From positions 1-33,889 of the forward strand of contig JAGOKS010000020.1 in NCBI GenBank assembly GCA_017994425.1: 33,889 nt of DNA, written 5' to 3'. The notes under the pieces were generated by a model, which did no database searches, was not told the DNA's origin, and was given only the letters and a program-made list of their open reading frames with translations. The position numbers and the translations under genes were made by a program. Shown here piece after piece: positions 1 through 8,792 of this stretch (the first letter of the stretch is position 1; the number at the start of each line of letters is the position of its first letter). Origin of the DNA: Bacteroidales bacterium. Its GTDB lineage: Bacteria; Bacteroidota; Bacteroidia; Bacteroidales; WCHB1-69.

Positions 1-141
1 CTAACATTGTTTTAGGGGGGGGCTTACTTTTTATAATATCAAAAAAACAAAAATATCACAATTGACATTCAATGCATTAAAATTAAATTTAACTATTTTT
101 AAATTTTTATCGGACAATAATGATTTTCTATTAAATTATAT

Positions 142-1944
142 TTATTTAACAATATTAATTTTTCTGATAATTTCTCCCTTTTGGGTGATTGCTTTAACCG
201 TATATAAGCCATTTTTATAAAGAGACACATTCAATGAAAGTGAAGCCTCATTTGTTTCGGCAGAGTATACACGTTGTCCCATCATATTGTAAATTTCAAC
301 TTTTTGAATAAGATTGTCCGAAGTAATGGTTATTTGATCATTTGCGGGATTGGGGTATATTTTTATTGCATCGTCTGTTTTGATATCTTCGATAGATGAT
401 GAATCAACAATTACATAGGCAGACCCTAATATTTTTATATTATCCAAAATAAACATTCCTCTTGAAGCTTGACTATTGGTTGTTAAACGAAAAGCAACAT
501 AAACATCCTTTCCTTTATAAGCTGATATATCAATACTTCTATTGTAGGGATAAACCGGTTCATTCGGGGCTAAGAATTTTTCTGATAAAACTTCATGCAG
601 TTTAGTAAAATCTGCTATTTGATTGCTTTTATCAGAGATAAGTATCTCATAGGATTCGTATTGAGTAGCCGGATAACTTTGTTGAAAACAAGAGGCGGCA
701 TTCCATTGTAAATATACAGGATAGGATGAATTATTGATATGACATTGAGGTAAAACAAGCCATCTGTCAGCAGCTATACTTAATCCTTCATTAAATCTCG
801 AATATGAAAAAACCGCAAATATTCCCCATACTTTTGGAAATAAAGTTGCACCTCCTACTCCTACTTTCCAAACAAAATCACCGAAAAGTGATTCGTAATT
901 TAAACTTTGTGCCATGGTTGCAGCATCTTGTTTATACATTTTATAATCCGATGTAGCCCAATATACAGAATCCACAAGACTTGGATCATCAAAATCAAAT
1001 ACAACAAAATTGCTGTCATCTCCTACCCAAAAAGAAATAGTTTCCGATTCATTATTATCGGATAATTCATCTCCTGAAGCAGCTGTAATAAATTTTAATG
1101 TGTTTACGGATTGCTCGCTTATATTAATTTGCGTATCGAATGTATATAATACTGTTTCTTTTGATTTAACCAATGGAATTATTCCGTTTACAGGAGTTCC
1201 GCCGTTCAAAATATAGGAAACAGGTACATTTGAAGCATCGGTTCTTCCATTATTTCTTACTTTTATAGTAACAGGGATATTTTTATTGATTACATAGAGA
1301 TCTGAACTATCAGTTTGTGGCATTGGTGATACAAAATTTAAAGCTTCAATATCCACACCGGATATTACAGCCTCAATCGAAATAAAGTCAAAAGCCCACG
1401 GATTCGTACAGGTGGGAGATTCAAAAACCCATGCAACTTTTACATTTTTCCCTTTGTATGAATCCGGAATAGCCACATCTAAGGTAGTACTGTCTAAATT
1501 TTCATCCGGATAAGGTTGTGGTAATGTATTGGTATCTGTCCATATAGTAACCCAATTAGTTCCTCCGTCATCTGAAATGCGAACAGAGTGTGTTCCATCT
1601 GATACATGATAGGAATAAAATGAAACTATATTTGTTCTTGTTGTATTAAGTAAGGTTACTTCTTTTGAAATAAGCCATTCGTTATACGTTCTACCTGAAG
1701 TAGCTTCAAAACCAACAAGATATTTTCTATCAATAGGTTTTATTACTGTAGATCCATCAGGGAAGCTTGTTTTTATTCTCCATAATGAACCTCCTGAAAT
1801 TTTTGTTAAAGGAGTCCAGCCTATAGGATAATCTTGTCCTGTTCCTGAAGGCAAAGGATTATCGTCAAAACTTTCTCTTAATACAACTTGTGCATTAACT
1901 TGCAAAAAAGCAATTGCACAGATTAATGTTATAAATTTTTTCAT
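142..1944 (-). CDS. T9SS-secreted protein with two jelly-roll (choice-of-anchor J-like) domains
   Basis: A 600-residue secreted protein. Residues 1-19 form a signal peptide ending VNAQ. Residues about 20-190 read as a MAM/choice-of-anchor J-like jelly roll (ESFDD near the start, then DDGGTNWVTIW and FDFISIE). Residues about 195-300 look like a CARDB/Ig-like linker (NKNIPVTIKVRNNG). Residues about 315-505 look like a second jelly roll (FDFDDPS ... FILDNIKIL). The last ~75 residues are a type A T9SS sorting domain (IKIYPNPANDQITI ... GLYTVKAI). Such proteins cross the outer membrane through T9SS and stay on the surface or are released. The substrate or binding partner cannot be read from the sequence. 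It appears monocistronic, with a promoter-like TACTTTTG about 43 bases upstream. Confidence 0.88.
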   Translation of the reverse strand: MKKFITLICAIAFLQVNAQVVLRESFDDNPLPSGTGQDYPIGWTPLTKISGGSLWRIKTSFPDGSTVIKPIDRKYLVGFEATSGRTYNEWLISKEVTLLNTTRTNIVSFYSYHVSDGTHSVRISDDGGTNWVTIWTDTNTLPQPYPDENLDSTTLDVAIPDSYKGKNVKVAWVFESPTCTNPWAFDFISIEAVISGVDIEALNFVSPMPQTDSSDLYVINKNIPVTIKVRNNGRTDASNVPVSYILNGGTPVNGIIPLVKSKETVLYTFDTQINISEQSVNTLKFITAASGDELSDNNESETISFWVGDDSNFVVFDFDDPSLVDSVYWATSDYKMYKQDAATMAQSLNYESLFGDFVWKVGVGGATLFPKVWGIFAVFSYSRFNEGLSIAADRWLVLPQCHINNSSYPVYLQWNAASCFQQSYPATQYESYEILISDKSNQIADFTKLHEVLSEKFLAPNEPVYPYNRSIDISAYKGKDVYVAFRLTTNSQASRGMFILDNIKILGSAYVIVDSSSIEDIKTDDAIKIYPNPANDQITITSDNLIQKVEIYNMMGQRVYSAETNEASLSLNVSLYKNGLYTVKAITQKGEIIRKINIVK

Positions 1945-1986
1945 ATCGTATGTTATTTAAATTATAAAGCTATTATGTTAGATTTA

Positions 1987-1994
1987 CAAAAGTA
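1987..1994 (-). promoter_or_regulatory. -7 promoter element (TACTTTTG) for the T9SS jelly-roll gene
   Basis: The reverse strand reads TACTTTTG, a perfect match to the Bacteroidota -7 consensus TAnnTTTG. It lies 42 bases ahead of the ATG at 1944. I see no well-placed -33 TTG. Confidence 0.6.
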
Positions 1995-2033
1995 CAAAAA
2001 AAAACACAATAAATAAATATTCGTTAAATTATT

Positions 2034-2852
2034 TTATACAGACACATTATATTCCCTTAATGCGTGATTTAATGTTGTTTTTTTATCGGTCGATTGTTTT
2101 CTTTTCCCAATTATTAATGCACAAGCCACCGAAAATGTTCCGGCAGGAAAGTCTTTTGCATAGGCTCCAGGTATAACAACCGATCTACTCGGAACAACTC
2201 CTTTATATTCTACAGCTTCATGTTGACTTACATCTATTATTTTAGTTGATTGTGTTAAAACTACGTTGGCTCCCAACACGACCTCTGATTCTACTTTTAC
2301 CCCCTCTACAACGATACATCTGGAACCAATAAAGCAGTTATCTTCTATAATCACCGGAGAAGCTTGTAAAGGCTCCAAAACACCCCCTATGCCTACTCCT
2401 CCACTGATATGAACATTTTCTCCTATTTGAGCACAAGAACCTATCGTTGCCCACGTATCTATCATGCTACCTTTACCCACATAAGCACCAATATTTACAT
2501 AAGACGGCATTAAAATAACTCCTTTTTCCAAATGAGAGCCATAACGTGCTATTGCATGAGGAACAACTCTAACTCCTTGTTGTTTGTAATTTTTTTTCAA
2601 TGGTATTTTATCATGAAATTCAAAAGGTGCACATTCAATCAGCTGCATATCCTGGATTATAAAATAAAGCAGTATGGCTTTTTTAATCCATTCATTAATA
2701 TTCCATTCATTATTAATTTTTTCAGCAACACGTATTTTTCCTTTATCAAGCGCTTCTATCGTTTCCTTGATAGCTTTTTGTGTGTTTGTATGCGTTAATA
2801 TTTCTCTATTATCCCAAGCGGATTCAATAATTGTCTGATGCGTTATTTTCAT
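2034..2852 (-). CDS. dapD: 2,3,4,5-tetrahydropyridine-2,6-dicarboxylate N-succinyltransferase
   Basis: DapD transfers succinyl from succinyl-CoA to tetrahydrodipicolinate in the succinylase branch of the lysine/meso-diaminopimelate pathway, which feeds peptidoglycan. The 272-residue length matches the family (about 274 in E. coli). The N-terminal helical part begins MKITHQTIIESAWDNRE. Left-handed beta-helix hexapeptide repeats start near residue 110 (VILMPSYVNIGAYVG, SMIDTWATIGSCAQIG, GGVGIGGVLEPLQ, NCFIGSRCIVVEG). The C-terminus keeps a typical PSRSVVIPG loop. The start codon lies inside the 3' end of the DUF2461 gene (29-base overlap), so the two are probably cotranscribed with ssb. Confidence 0.96.
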   Translation of the reverse strand: MKITHQTIIESAWDNREILTHTNTQKAIKETIEALDKGKIRVAEKINNEWNINEWIKKAILLYFIIQDMQLIECAPFEFHDKIPLKKNYKQQGVRVVPHAIARYGSHLEKGVILMPSYVNIGAYVGKGSMIDTWATIGSCAQIGENVHISGGVGIGGVLEPLQASPVIIEDNCFIGSRCIVVEGVKVESEVVLGANVVLTQSTKIIDVSQHEAVEYKGVVPSRSVVIPGAYAKDFPAGTFSVACALIIGKRKQSTDKKTTLNHALREYNVSV

Positions 2853-3513
2853 ATTGTATTATTGTATTTAAATAATTATTAAGAGGATACATTTTTTTGA
2901 ATGTATCTACACAAAATTCCATGAAATGGGGGTCCAATACTTCCTCATTGCTTATGGGTTTCCCCACTGTATAATGCTTATGTTTCAACAAATCTATGTG
3001 TTGAAAATCTGAAGGATACCCTTTAGGTGCTTTTTTTAATTTATCTTCTTCACCCAATACGGTAAAAGTAGACATAAATTCTTTATTATGAACTATCGAA
3101 AGAAAATTTTCGGTATTATAATATATTTCTTGCCTGATTTGTGATACAATTTCTTTCTCCGGAGACCACAAACCTCCGGCTAATAAAGATGCATCATTTT
3201 GTAAATGTAAATAATAACCAGCGTATTTACTTGATTTTCCTCCTTTTGTAATATACACTCCAAAATGATTTTTAAATGGCATTTTATTAGGAGAAAAACG
3301 TATATCTCTGTAAATTCTAAAAATTGATGTTTTAGATGTTTCTTTTAAAACATGACTATCAAACTTTGCGATATTCTCAATTAATTCATTCGTAAATACG
3401 CTGATTATCGACAAGGATTCTTCGTACAAACTACGATGACTCGAAAACCAATCTCTGGTATTATTCTGTTCAAATTGTGATAAAAAATCAAATACAATGG
3501 GTTGTATTTTCAT
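2824..3513 (-). CDS. DUF2461 / TIGR02453 family protein
   Basis: A 229-residue cytoplasmic protein of the DUF2461 family. Recognisable signatures are the N-terminal FLSQFEQNNTRDWFSSHR, the central RIYRDIRFSPNKMPFKNHFG and YYLHLQNDASLLAGGLW. The family is widespread in Bacteroidota; I know of no established biochemical function for it. The gene sits 18 bases after ssb and its 3' end overlaps dapD by 29 bases. That arrangement suggests translational coupling with dapD rather than a shared pathway. No signal peptide or membrane segment is visible. Confidence 0.87.
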   Translation of the reverse strand: MKIQPIVFDFLSQFEQNNTRDWFSSHRSLYEESLSIISVFTNELIENIAKFDSHVLKETSKTSIFRIYRDIRFSPNKMPFKNHFGVYITKGGKSSKYAGYYLHLQNDASLLAGGLWSPEKEIVSQIRQEIYYNTENFLSIVHNKEFMSTFTVLGEEDKLKKAPKGYPSDFQHIDLLKHKHYTVGKPISNEEVLDPHFMEFCVDTFKKMYPLNNYLNTIIQYENNASDNY

Positions 3514-3531
3514 TTCATCATTTTTAAATAC

Positions 3532-3972
3532 TTAGAACGGCAAATCTTCTTCTTCTGCCATAAAAGGAGGTAGTTCCGGTTCGTTAATTGATTGTCCTTG
3601 TGGTTCATTTGTTGGGGACTTTCCCGCATTGTCGTTAGCATCGCTTTTAGAACCTAACATTGTAAAAGAATCTGCTACTATATCAATAGCATATTTTTTT
3701 ACTCCATTGTCTTCCCATGTTCGAGAACGTATTTTCCCTTCAACATAAATTTGTTTCCCTTTGGTTAGATACTTTTCAGCAATTTCTGCCAAATTTCTCC
3801 AACAGGTAACATTATGCCATTCGGTTACATCTTTACGTCCACCCGACTTGTCTTTGTAAGACTCTGTTGTTGCTAAGGAAAATTTTGCGACTTTAACTCC
3901 ATTTTCAATGGTTTTTACTTCCGGGTCTTTTCCTAAATGCCCGACTAAAATAACTTTGTTAATTCCTGACAT
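3532..3972 (-). CDS. ssb: Single-stranded DNA-binding protein
   Basis: SSB coats single-stranded DNA in replication, repair and recombination. The start is taken at 3972 (MSGINKVILVGHLGKDPEV), giving 146 residues. The longer frame starting at 4011 would begin inside a promoter-like element, and family members start at this methionine. Residues 1-105 form the OB fold (KFSLATTESYKD, WHNVTCWRNLAE, IYVEGKIRSRTW). A Gly/Pro/Asn/Gln-rich linker follows, then the acidic C-terminal tip EEEDLPF that recruits partner proteins. It is first in the operon ssb-DUF2461-dapD. Confidence 0.96.
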   Translation of the reverse strand: MSGINKVILVGHLGKDPEVKTIENGVKVAKFSLATTESYKDKSGGRKDVTEWHNVTCWRNLAEIAEKYLTKGKQIYVEGKIRSRTWEDNGVKKYAIDIVADSFTMLGSKSDANDNAGKSPTNEPQGQSINEPELPPFMAEEEDLPF

Positions 3973-4008
3973 GATACAATTTTTTTTGGTTAATAATAAT
4001 TTGACATG

Positions 4009-4016
4009 CAAAGGTA
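4009..4016 (-). promoter_or_regulatory. -7 promoter element (TACCTTTG) for the ssb operon
   Basis: The reverse strand reads TACCTTTG, matching TAnnTTTG, 36 bases ahead of the ssb start at 3972. It overlaps the alternative upstream ATG at 4011, which argues against that start. Confidence 0.6.
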
Positions 4017-4076
4017 GTTAAAAATAATACATAAATATATAGTTTTATAATATTTTTTATTTTAATAGAATTTTTC

Positions 4077-4106
4077 TTGATTAAATTTAAAAAAATGTTA
4101 TTTTTG
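4077..4106 (+). promoter_or_regulatory. Promoter (TTG - 19 bases - TATTTTTG) for the LD-carboxypeptidase operon
   Basis: A TTG at 4077-4079 and TATTTTTG at 4099-4106 are separated by exactly 19 bases, the spacing expected of Bacteroidota -33/-7 promoters. The ATG follows 29 bases later at 4136. This is the best two-part promoter in the window and diverges from the ssb promoter. Confidence 0.72.
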
Positions 4107-4135
4107 CACTTATTTTTCAATATTTTAAAATAAAA

Positions 4136-5035
4136 ATGATCATACCGACACTTCACAAAGGGGATACAATAAGTATCATTGCTCCTGCACGTAAAATATC
4201 ACTAAAAGAATTGGAAGATAGTATTTCTCTTTTTGAATCATATGGATTAAAAGTTGTTTTAGGAAAAAATATTGATAAAAAATATCATCAATTTGCCGGA
4301 ACTGATTATGAACGAGCTGCCGATTTTCAGGAAGCTTTAGATAATCCTGAAATAAAAGCTATTTTTTGCGCCAGAGGAGGTTATGGAAATTTACGCATTA
4401 TTGATATGCTTAATTTTTCAGCTTTCATACAATATCCAAAGTGGATATGTGGGTATAGTGATACAACCGTAATTCATTCTCATTTGCATAGTTTGGGATT
4501 CCCAAGTTTACATTGCACTATGCCTATAAATATTTCAAAAAAATTATTTGATACTGAAACTATTAAAAGCATGATGCATGTTTTATTTTATGGAAATATA
4601 CACTATGAAATAGCTCCTCATCCATTAAATAAATTAGGTACAGCCAAAGGTAAATTATGTGGAGGAAATCTATCTTTACTTTATGCTTTAAATAACTCTT
4701 CTTCTGATATTAAAACGGAAGGAAAGATTTTATTCATTGAAGAATTGGATGAATATCTTTATCATGTTGACAGAATGATGTTAAATCTTAAACGTAGCAA
4801 TAAGCTTAATAATCTGGCAGCTCTTATCGTTGGCGGAATGTGTCAAATGAACGATAACACCATTCCCTACGGAAAAAATGCTGAAGAAATCATACTTGAA
4901 CATGTTCATTCTTACAATTATCCGATTTGTTTTGGATTTCCGGCAGGTCATATAAACGATAACAGAGCTTTACTTTTCGGCCTTCAAACCGAAATAGTAA
5001 TTACAACAAATAATGTCAGATTAATAAACGGATAA
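4136..5035 (+). CDS. ldcA: LD-carboxypeptidase (S66 family)
   Basis: S66 peptidases remove the terminal D-Ala from tetrapeptide stems during peptidoglycan recycling or remodelling. The 299-residue protein starts IIPTLHKGDTISIIAPAR, the usual N-terminal strand. It has the nucleophile elbow CGYSDTT (serine near residue 105), the partner glutamate in FIEELDEYLYHVDRM and the C-terminal histidine in FPAGHINDNRALLFG. It has no signal peptide, so it is probably cytoplasmic. It is first of three tightly packed genes with the membrane protein and rnhB. Assignment to the family is firm; the exact substrate is inferred. Confidence 0.92.
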   Translation: MIIPTLHKGDTISIIAPARKISLKELEDSISLFESYGLKVVLGKNIDKKYHQFAGTDYERAADFQEALDNPEIKAIFCARGGYGNLRIIDMLNFSAFIQYPKWICGYSDTTVIHSHLHSLGFPSLHCTMPINISKKLFDTETIKSMMHVLFYGNIHYEIAPHPLNKLGTAKGKLCGGNLSLLYALNNSSSDIKTEGKILFIEELDEYLYHVDRMMLNLKRSNKLNNLAALIVGGMCQMNDNTIPYGKNAEEIILEHVHSYNYPICFGFPAGHINDNRALLFGLQTEIVITTNNVRLING

Positions 5036-5036
5036 T

Positions 5037-5954
5037 ATGTCATATAAAAAAGCCAGGCGAAAAAAAAGATTACAGAAAATATTCATTTTTATTTTAGCTG
5101 TTTTAGGGTTGCTAAAACTGTTATTTGAAAATGAAATCTATACTTTTGCTCATGACGATATTAAATTTTTAGGCCAATTTTCGATAAATGTTTATGGTCA
5201 ATATTATTGGTTTTTCAAATCAGCTGTTTTTATTCTTTATATTGTAAATGCCCTTTTATTAACATTTATACTTAGAAAACATAAACTTATAGAATTACAT
5301 AGATATTTCCCCTCTATATTTTATTTGTTATTATTTTTATTTTTTTTAAAAACAAGTTTTTTTATTCCTTTATGTATTAATAGTCTAATAATACTTTTTT
5401 TACTGTCTCCCTTTTTAAAAATAAGCGAGAAAGACTATAAAGAAAAAAATGGCATCGTTTTCGGAATCTTTTGCGGGATAATAATGTTAATATATGCTCC
5501 TTTCATTTTTTATTTTTTACTTATTTTTTTGATATTCATATTAAATAATTTTTATAATTGGCGCAGCTATGTCTTGCCTTTATTAGGATTAATCATTACC
5601 TATATTTATTTTTTCAGTATTCTTTATTTAATTGATTTTAATTACTTTAATATTTTATGGGAATCTTATATTTTCCAATTTAGACTTACCACTTCATTTA
5701 GTTATGCTTCTTATCAAATTATTTTATATTCCATTTTGTTCGTACTTTATTTGTTTTTTTCGTATTCAATTTTTTCTCGCTCTGCCAATATGAATATTTT
5801 TATTCGTAAAAAATATTATTTTTTCCTCCTAAGTTCATTATTTGCATTGTTTTTTTGTTTCTTATTTAGAGAAGTACAATCCATTGGGTTTATTTTATTT
5901 TTAACTCTTTTATCGTCAATGGGAGGTATTTTATTTAGTGGTACTAAAAAATAA
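5037..5954 (+). CDS. Polytopic membrane protein, DUF6427-like
   Basis: A 305-residue protein with a basic N-terminus (KKARRKKRLQK) followed by about eight to nine hydrophobic segments very rich in Phe, Ile, Leu and Tyr. It resembles the DUF6427 membrane proteins of Bacteroidota in size and overall pattern, though that is a pattern judgement. No catalytic motif is visible and the function is unknown. The start is one base after the LD-carboxypeptidase stop and rnhB follows within a few bases, so the three form an operon. The DNA is extremely AT-rich, as expected for a Phe/Ile-rich membrane protein. Confidence 0.72.
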   Translation: MSYKKARRKKRLQKIFIFILAVLGLLKLLFENEIYTFAHDDIKFLGQFSINVYGQYYWFFKSAVFILYIVNALLLTFILRKHKLIELHRYFPSIFYLLLFLFFLKTSFFIPLCINSLIILFLLSPFLKISEKDYKEKNGIVFGIFCGIIMLIYAPFIFYFLLIFLIFILNNFYNWRSYVLPLLGLIITYIYFFSILYLIDFNYFNILWESYIFQFRLTTSFSYASYQIILYSILFVLYLFFSYSIFSRSANMNIFIRKKYYFFLLSSLFALFFCFLFREVQSIGFILFLTLLSSMGGILFSGTKK

Positions 5955-5958
5955 GAGT

Positions 5959-6558
5959 ATGCTTACATCATGTTATAACATTAATCAACTTGAAGCCGGA
6001 TGTGACGAAGCCGGAAGAGGATGTTTAGCGGGTCCCGTATTTGCTGCTGCTGTTATTTTTCCTCTTAATTATTCAAACGGGTTCATACAAGATTCAAAAA
6101 AATTATCTGAAAAACAAAGAAATGAGCTTAGAATTGTTATTGAAAATGAAGCTCTTTGCTGGGCTGTGGCAAAAATAAATGCAGATGAAATAGATAAAAT
6201 TAATATTTTGCAAGCCTCCATTAAAGCCATGAATATCGCTTTAAATAAATTAAATGTCAAACCTAATTTTATCCTAATCGACGGGAATCGTTTTCATACC
6301 GATTTAACAATTCCTTATCTATGTGTTGTTAAAGGCGATGCCACTTATTTATCAATAGCGGCTGCTTCAATTTTAGCTAAAACATATCGCGATGATTATA
6401 TGCAATGTCTTCATAATAAATATCCATCATATGCTTGGAATAAAAATAAAGGATATCCTAGTTGTGAACATAGAAATGCAATTATAAATCATGGTATTAC
6501 AGAATATCACCGAAGGTCTTTTCGTTTAATCCCATCACAATTAAGATTAAATTTATAA
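5959..6558 (+). CDS. rnhB: Ribonuclease HII
   Basis: RNase HII cuts RNA in RNA-DNA hybrids and single ribonucleotides embedded in DNA. With the start at 5959 (MLTSCYNINQLEAG) the protein is 199 residues. The frame also allows an ATG at 5938 inside the upstream gene, but the extra seven residues are not family-like. All four metal-binding acidic residues are present: D16 and E17 (CDEAGRG), D108 (LIDGNRF) and D127 (VKGDATY). The SIAAASILAKTYRD helix is also conserved. It is the last gene of the LD-carboxypeptidase operon. Confidence 0.95.
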   Translation: MLTSCYNINQLEAGCDEAGRGCLAGPVFAAAVIFPLNYSNGFIQDSKKLSEKQRNELRIVIENEALCWAVAKINADEIDKINILQASIKAMNIALNKLNVKPNFILIDGNRFHTDLTIPYLCVVKGDATYLSIAAASILAKTYRDDYMQCLHNKYPSYAWNKNKGYPSCEHRNAIINHGITEYHRRSFRLIPSQLRLNL

Positions 6559-6598
6559 TATTTTTGGTAAAAAATATCAACTGCATTTAAAATAATAC

Positions 6599-6606
6599 TA
6601 ATTTTG
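6599..6606 (+). promoter_or_regulatory. -7 promoter element (TAATTTTG) upstream of the CNNM/CorC gene
   Basis: TAATTTTG matches the TAnnTTTG consensus. It lies 111 bases ahead of the CNNM start at 6718, giving a long leader that contains a 20-codon open frame at 6632. No -33 TTG at the right spacing was found. Confidence 0.5.
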
Positions 6607-6631
6607 CACGCATATCAATCAAGGTGTATTA

Positions 6632-6694
6632 ATGGACAATGATGACTATTACGAGCCCCGTAATGTATTAATAAAAATACTATTAAATATTTAA
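6632..6694 (+). CDS. Possible leader ORF, 20 codons, ahead of the CNNM/CorC gene
   Basis: ATG at 6632 opens a 20-codon frame (begins MDNDDYYEPRN, ends in a hydrophobic IKILLNI tail) that stops at 6694, 23 bases before the next gene and in a different frame. It lies just downstream of the TAATTTTG element, so it would be the first frame on that transcript. I do not recognise the peptide and a frame this short is expected by chance, so this is only a candidate. Confidence 0.18.
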   Translation: MDNDDYYEPRNVLIKILLNI

Positions 6695-6717
6695 AATAAC
6701 CTATTATCTTTATTTCT

Positions 6718-8004
6718 ATGGAGATATTAATTATCTTATTATTAATTTTATTCAATGGTTTGCTTTCCATGTCGGAATTTGCTTTGATTTCCTCCAAAAA
6801 AATTAAACTGGAAACAAATGCTAAACAAGGGAAAAAAGGTGCTATAAAAGCTTTAAAGCTATTGGAAAAACCCGATAATTTTCTTTCAACCATACAAATG
6901 GGTATAACTTTTATAGGAATTCTTACCGGTGTGTATAGCGGTGATACGGTTTCACAATATATTCAAAATTGGCTTTCGATGTTTCCTGCTTTATCATCCT
7001 ATGTCGGATTGATTGCCAATACAATTATTGTTATTGTTATTACTTTTTTTACTATTATTTTAGGTGAACTGATACCTAAAAAATTAGGAATGATTTTCCC
7101 CGATAGGATTATTCAAAAAGTATCCGGTTTTATGACCTTTTTCTCCAAAATATTTTCTCCTTTTACCTGGCTGTTAACAAAAACAGTTCATGTAATCATG
7201 AATTTTTTAAATTTAAAATCTTTCGACGATAATAAAATTACCGAAGAAGAAATATTAGCCGCCATAGAACAAGGCACTAGCGATGGTGAAATACAAGAAG
7301 TTGAACAAGATATTGTAGAAAGAGTTTTTGACTTGGGAGATAGAGATGTAGAATCACTGATGACTTACCGAAATGAGATAATTTTTATCGATATCAATGA
7401 TTCCAATGAAAAAATCAATACTATCATTTATAATTATATGCATAGTTATTATCCGGTTATTGATGGTAATATTGATAAATTATTGGGTGTTGTTTATTTA
7501 CGCGATTTGTTCGATTGTATATCAAAGGAAAATTATGATCTTAAAAAATATATTCATACCCCTCAATACATACCCGAAACTACAAGCGCTTACAATGTAT
7601 TAAAACTTTTTAAAGAATCTAAAATTTATTATGCTTTCATCATCGATGAATTCGGTTCTTTGCAAGGAATGGTTACTGCTGTAGATATTATGGAGGCTTT
7701 GGTAGGTAAAATCAGTCATCTGCAAGAAAACGAAGAAACCATTATTCAAAAAGAAGACAATGCCTGGATAACCGACGGTCAATACCCTTTTTATGATTTT
7801 CTCTCACATTTCGATATGGAAGATTTATTCCCCGATAATGATTATAATACCTTAAGCGGACTTATTTTAGAAATAACCGAGCATATCCCTCAAGTAGGAG
7901 AGAAAATACAATGGAAAAAATTTGAATTTGAAATTTTAGAAATGGACGGTGCTCGTATAGATAAAGTATTGGTTAATATAGTTTCGAATACAGATACAGA
8001 ATAA
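6718..8004 (+). CDS. CNNM/CorC family transporter (hemolysin-like, DUF21-CBS-CorC_HlyC)
   Basis: A 428-residue membrane protein with the three-part layout of CNNM/CorC (HlyC/CorC, TlyC-like) proteins. Residues 1-190 are the DUF21 transmembrane domain (NGLLSMSEFALISSKKIKL, IQMGITFIGILTGVYSG, GELIPKKLG). Residues about 210-330 are a CBS pair (RDVESLMTYRNEIIFID; YAFIIDEFGSLQGMVTAVD). Residues about 345-425 are the CorC_HlyC domain (NAWITDGQYPFYDF ... YNTLSGLILE). Relatives handle Mg2+ or other divalent cations; direction and substrate cannot be told here. It converges with yebC, with only 11 bases between the stops. Confidence 0.92.
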   Translation: MEILIILLLILFNGLLSMSEFALISSKKIKLETNAKQGKKGAIKALKLLEKPDNFLSTIQMGITFIGILTGVYSGDTVSQYIQNWLSMFPALSSYVGLIANTIIVIVITFFTIILGELIPKKLGMIFPDRIIQKVSGFMTFFSKIFSPFTWLLTKTVHVIMNFLNLKSFDDNKITEEEILAAIEQGTSDGEIQEVEQDIVERVFDLGDRDVESLMTYRNEIIFIDINDSNEKINTIIYNYMHSYYPVIDGNIDKLLGVVYLRDLFDCISKENYDLKKYIHTPQYIPETTSAYNVLKLFKESKIYYAFIIDEFGSLQGMVTAVDIMEALVGKISHLQENEETIIQKEDNAWITDGQYPFYDFLSHFDMEDLFPDNDYNTLSGLILEITEHIPQVGEKIQWKKFEFEILEMDGARIDKVLVNIVSNTDTE

Positions 8005-8015
8005 GATTATTTATC

Positions 8016-8726
8016 TCATTTGATATTGTGAAATAAATTCGTAACATCATCATCTTCTTCAATTTTCTCTATTAATTTTTCTACTTCAGCCCTTTGTTCT
8101 TCCGTTAATTCTTTTACATCAGTAGGGATGCGTTCAAATTGGAATGTTTTTATTTCAAAATGATTCTCTTCTAAATACTTTTGTATAGGTCCAAAACTTT
8201 GAAAATCCGCATAAATCATTATCTCATTTTCTTCCGCAAATACTTCTTCTACTCCATAATCTATTAATTCAAGTTCCAGCTCCTCAATATTTATATCCGG
8301 TCTGGCATGGATTTTAAAACTACATTTCCTTTCAAACATAAAATCCAACATTCCTTGAGTCCCCAAAGAACCCCCGAATTTATTAAAATAAGAACGTATA
8401 TTGGCAACAGTTCGTTGATGATTATCGGTTGCGGTTTCAATTACTAAAGCGATACCGTGTGGTGCATATCCTTCATATACTAATTCTTTATAATCGCTTG
8501 TGTCTTTTTCAAATGCACGTTTAATGGCTCTTTCTACATTTTCTTTTGGCATGTTTTCCGAACGTGCATTTTGAATCAATAACCGTAACCGAGGGTTGGT
8601 TTCTGAATCTCCTCCTCCGGCTTTTGCTGCCATAGTTATTTCTTTACCTAAACGCGTGAAAACACGTGCCATATTTCCCCATCTTTTAAACTTTCTCGCT
8701 TTACGGTATTCAAATGCTCTTCCCAT
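8016..8726 (-). CDS. yebC: YebC/PmpR/TACO1 family protein
   Basis: A 236-residue cytoplasmic protein with the family N-terminus (MGRAFEYRKARKFKRWGNMA, then GKEITMAAKAGGGD and NPRLRLLIQNARSENMPKEN). The middle carries YEGYAPHGIALVIETATDN. YebC proteins were long annotated as transcriptional regulators, and more recent work links several of them to relief of ribosome stalling. Which role applies here cannot be decided. It is probably transcribed from a promoter lying between it and the end of nadA. Confidence 0.95.
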   Translation of the reverse strand: MGRAFEYRKARKFKRWGNMARVFTRLGKEITMAAKAGGGDSETNPRLRLLIQNARSENMPKENVERAIKRAFEKDTSDYKELVYEGYAPHGIALVIETATDNHQRTVANIRSYFNKFGGSLGTQGMLDFMFERKCSFKIHARPDINIEELELELIDYGVEEVFAEENEIMIYADFQSFGPIQKYLEENHFEIKTFQFERIPTDVKELTEEQRAEVEKLIEKIEEDDDVTNLFHNIK

Positions 8727-8766
8727 TTTTTAATTATATTGTAAATTACCTTTTATAAAAATTGTG

Positions 8767-8774
8767 CAAAAATA
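8767..8774 (-). promoter_or_regulatory. -7 promoter element (TATTTTTG) for yebC
   Basis: The reverse strand reads TATTTTTG, a match to TAnnTTTG, 40 bases ahead of the yebC ATG at 8726 and just past the nadA stop. Any -33 element would lie within or beside the nadA 3' end. Confidence 0.5.
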
Positions 8775-8792
8775 TCATTTTTTATCTTTACT

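Noticed and set aside
15..22. Run of eight G bases near the window start
   Set aside because: Unusual in such AT-rich DNA, but it lies at the window edge without context and may be chance or a sequencing uncertainty.
2532..2798. 88-codon plus-strand frame inside dapD
   Set aside because: Antisense shadow of a conserved gene, with low-complexity hydrophobic composition.
3959..4156. 65-codon minus-strand frame spanning the divergent ssb/LD-carboxypeptidase promoters
   Set aside because: It covers two promoter elements and is an Asn/Ile/Lys-rich translation of AT-rich intergenic DNA.
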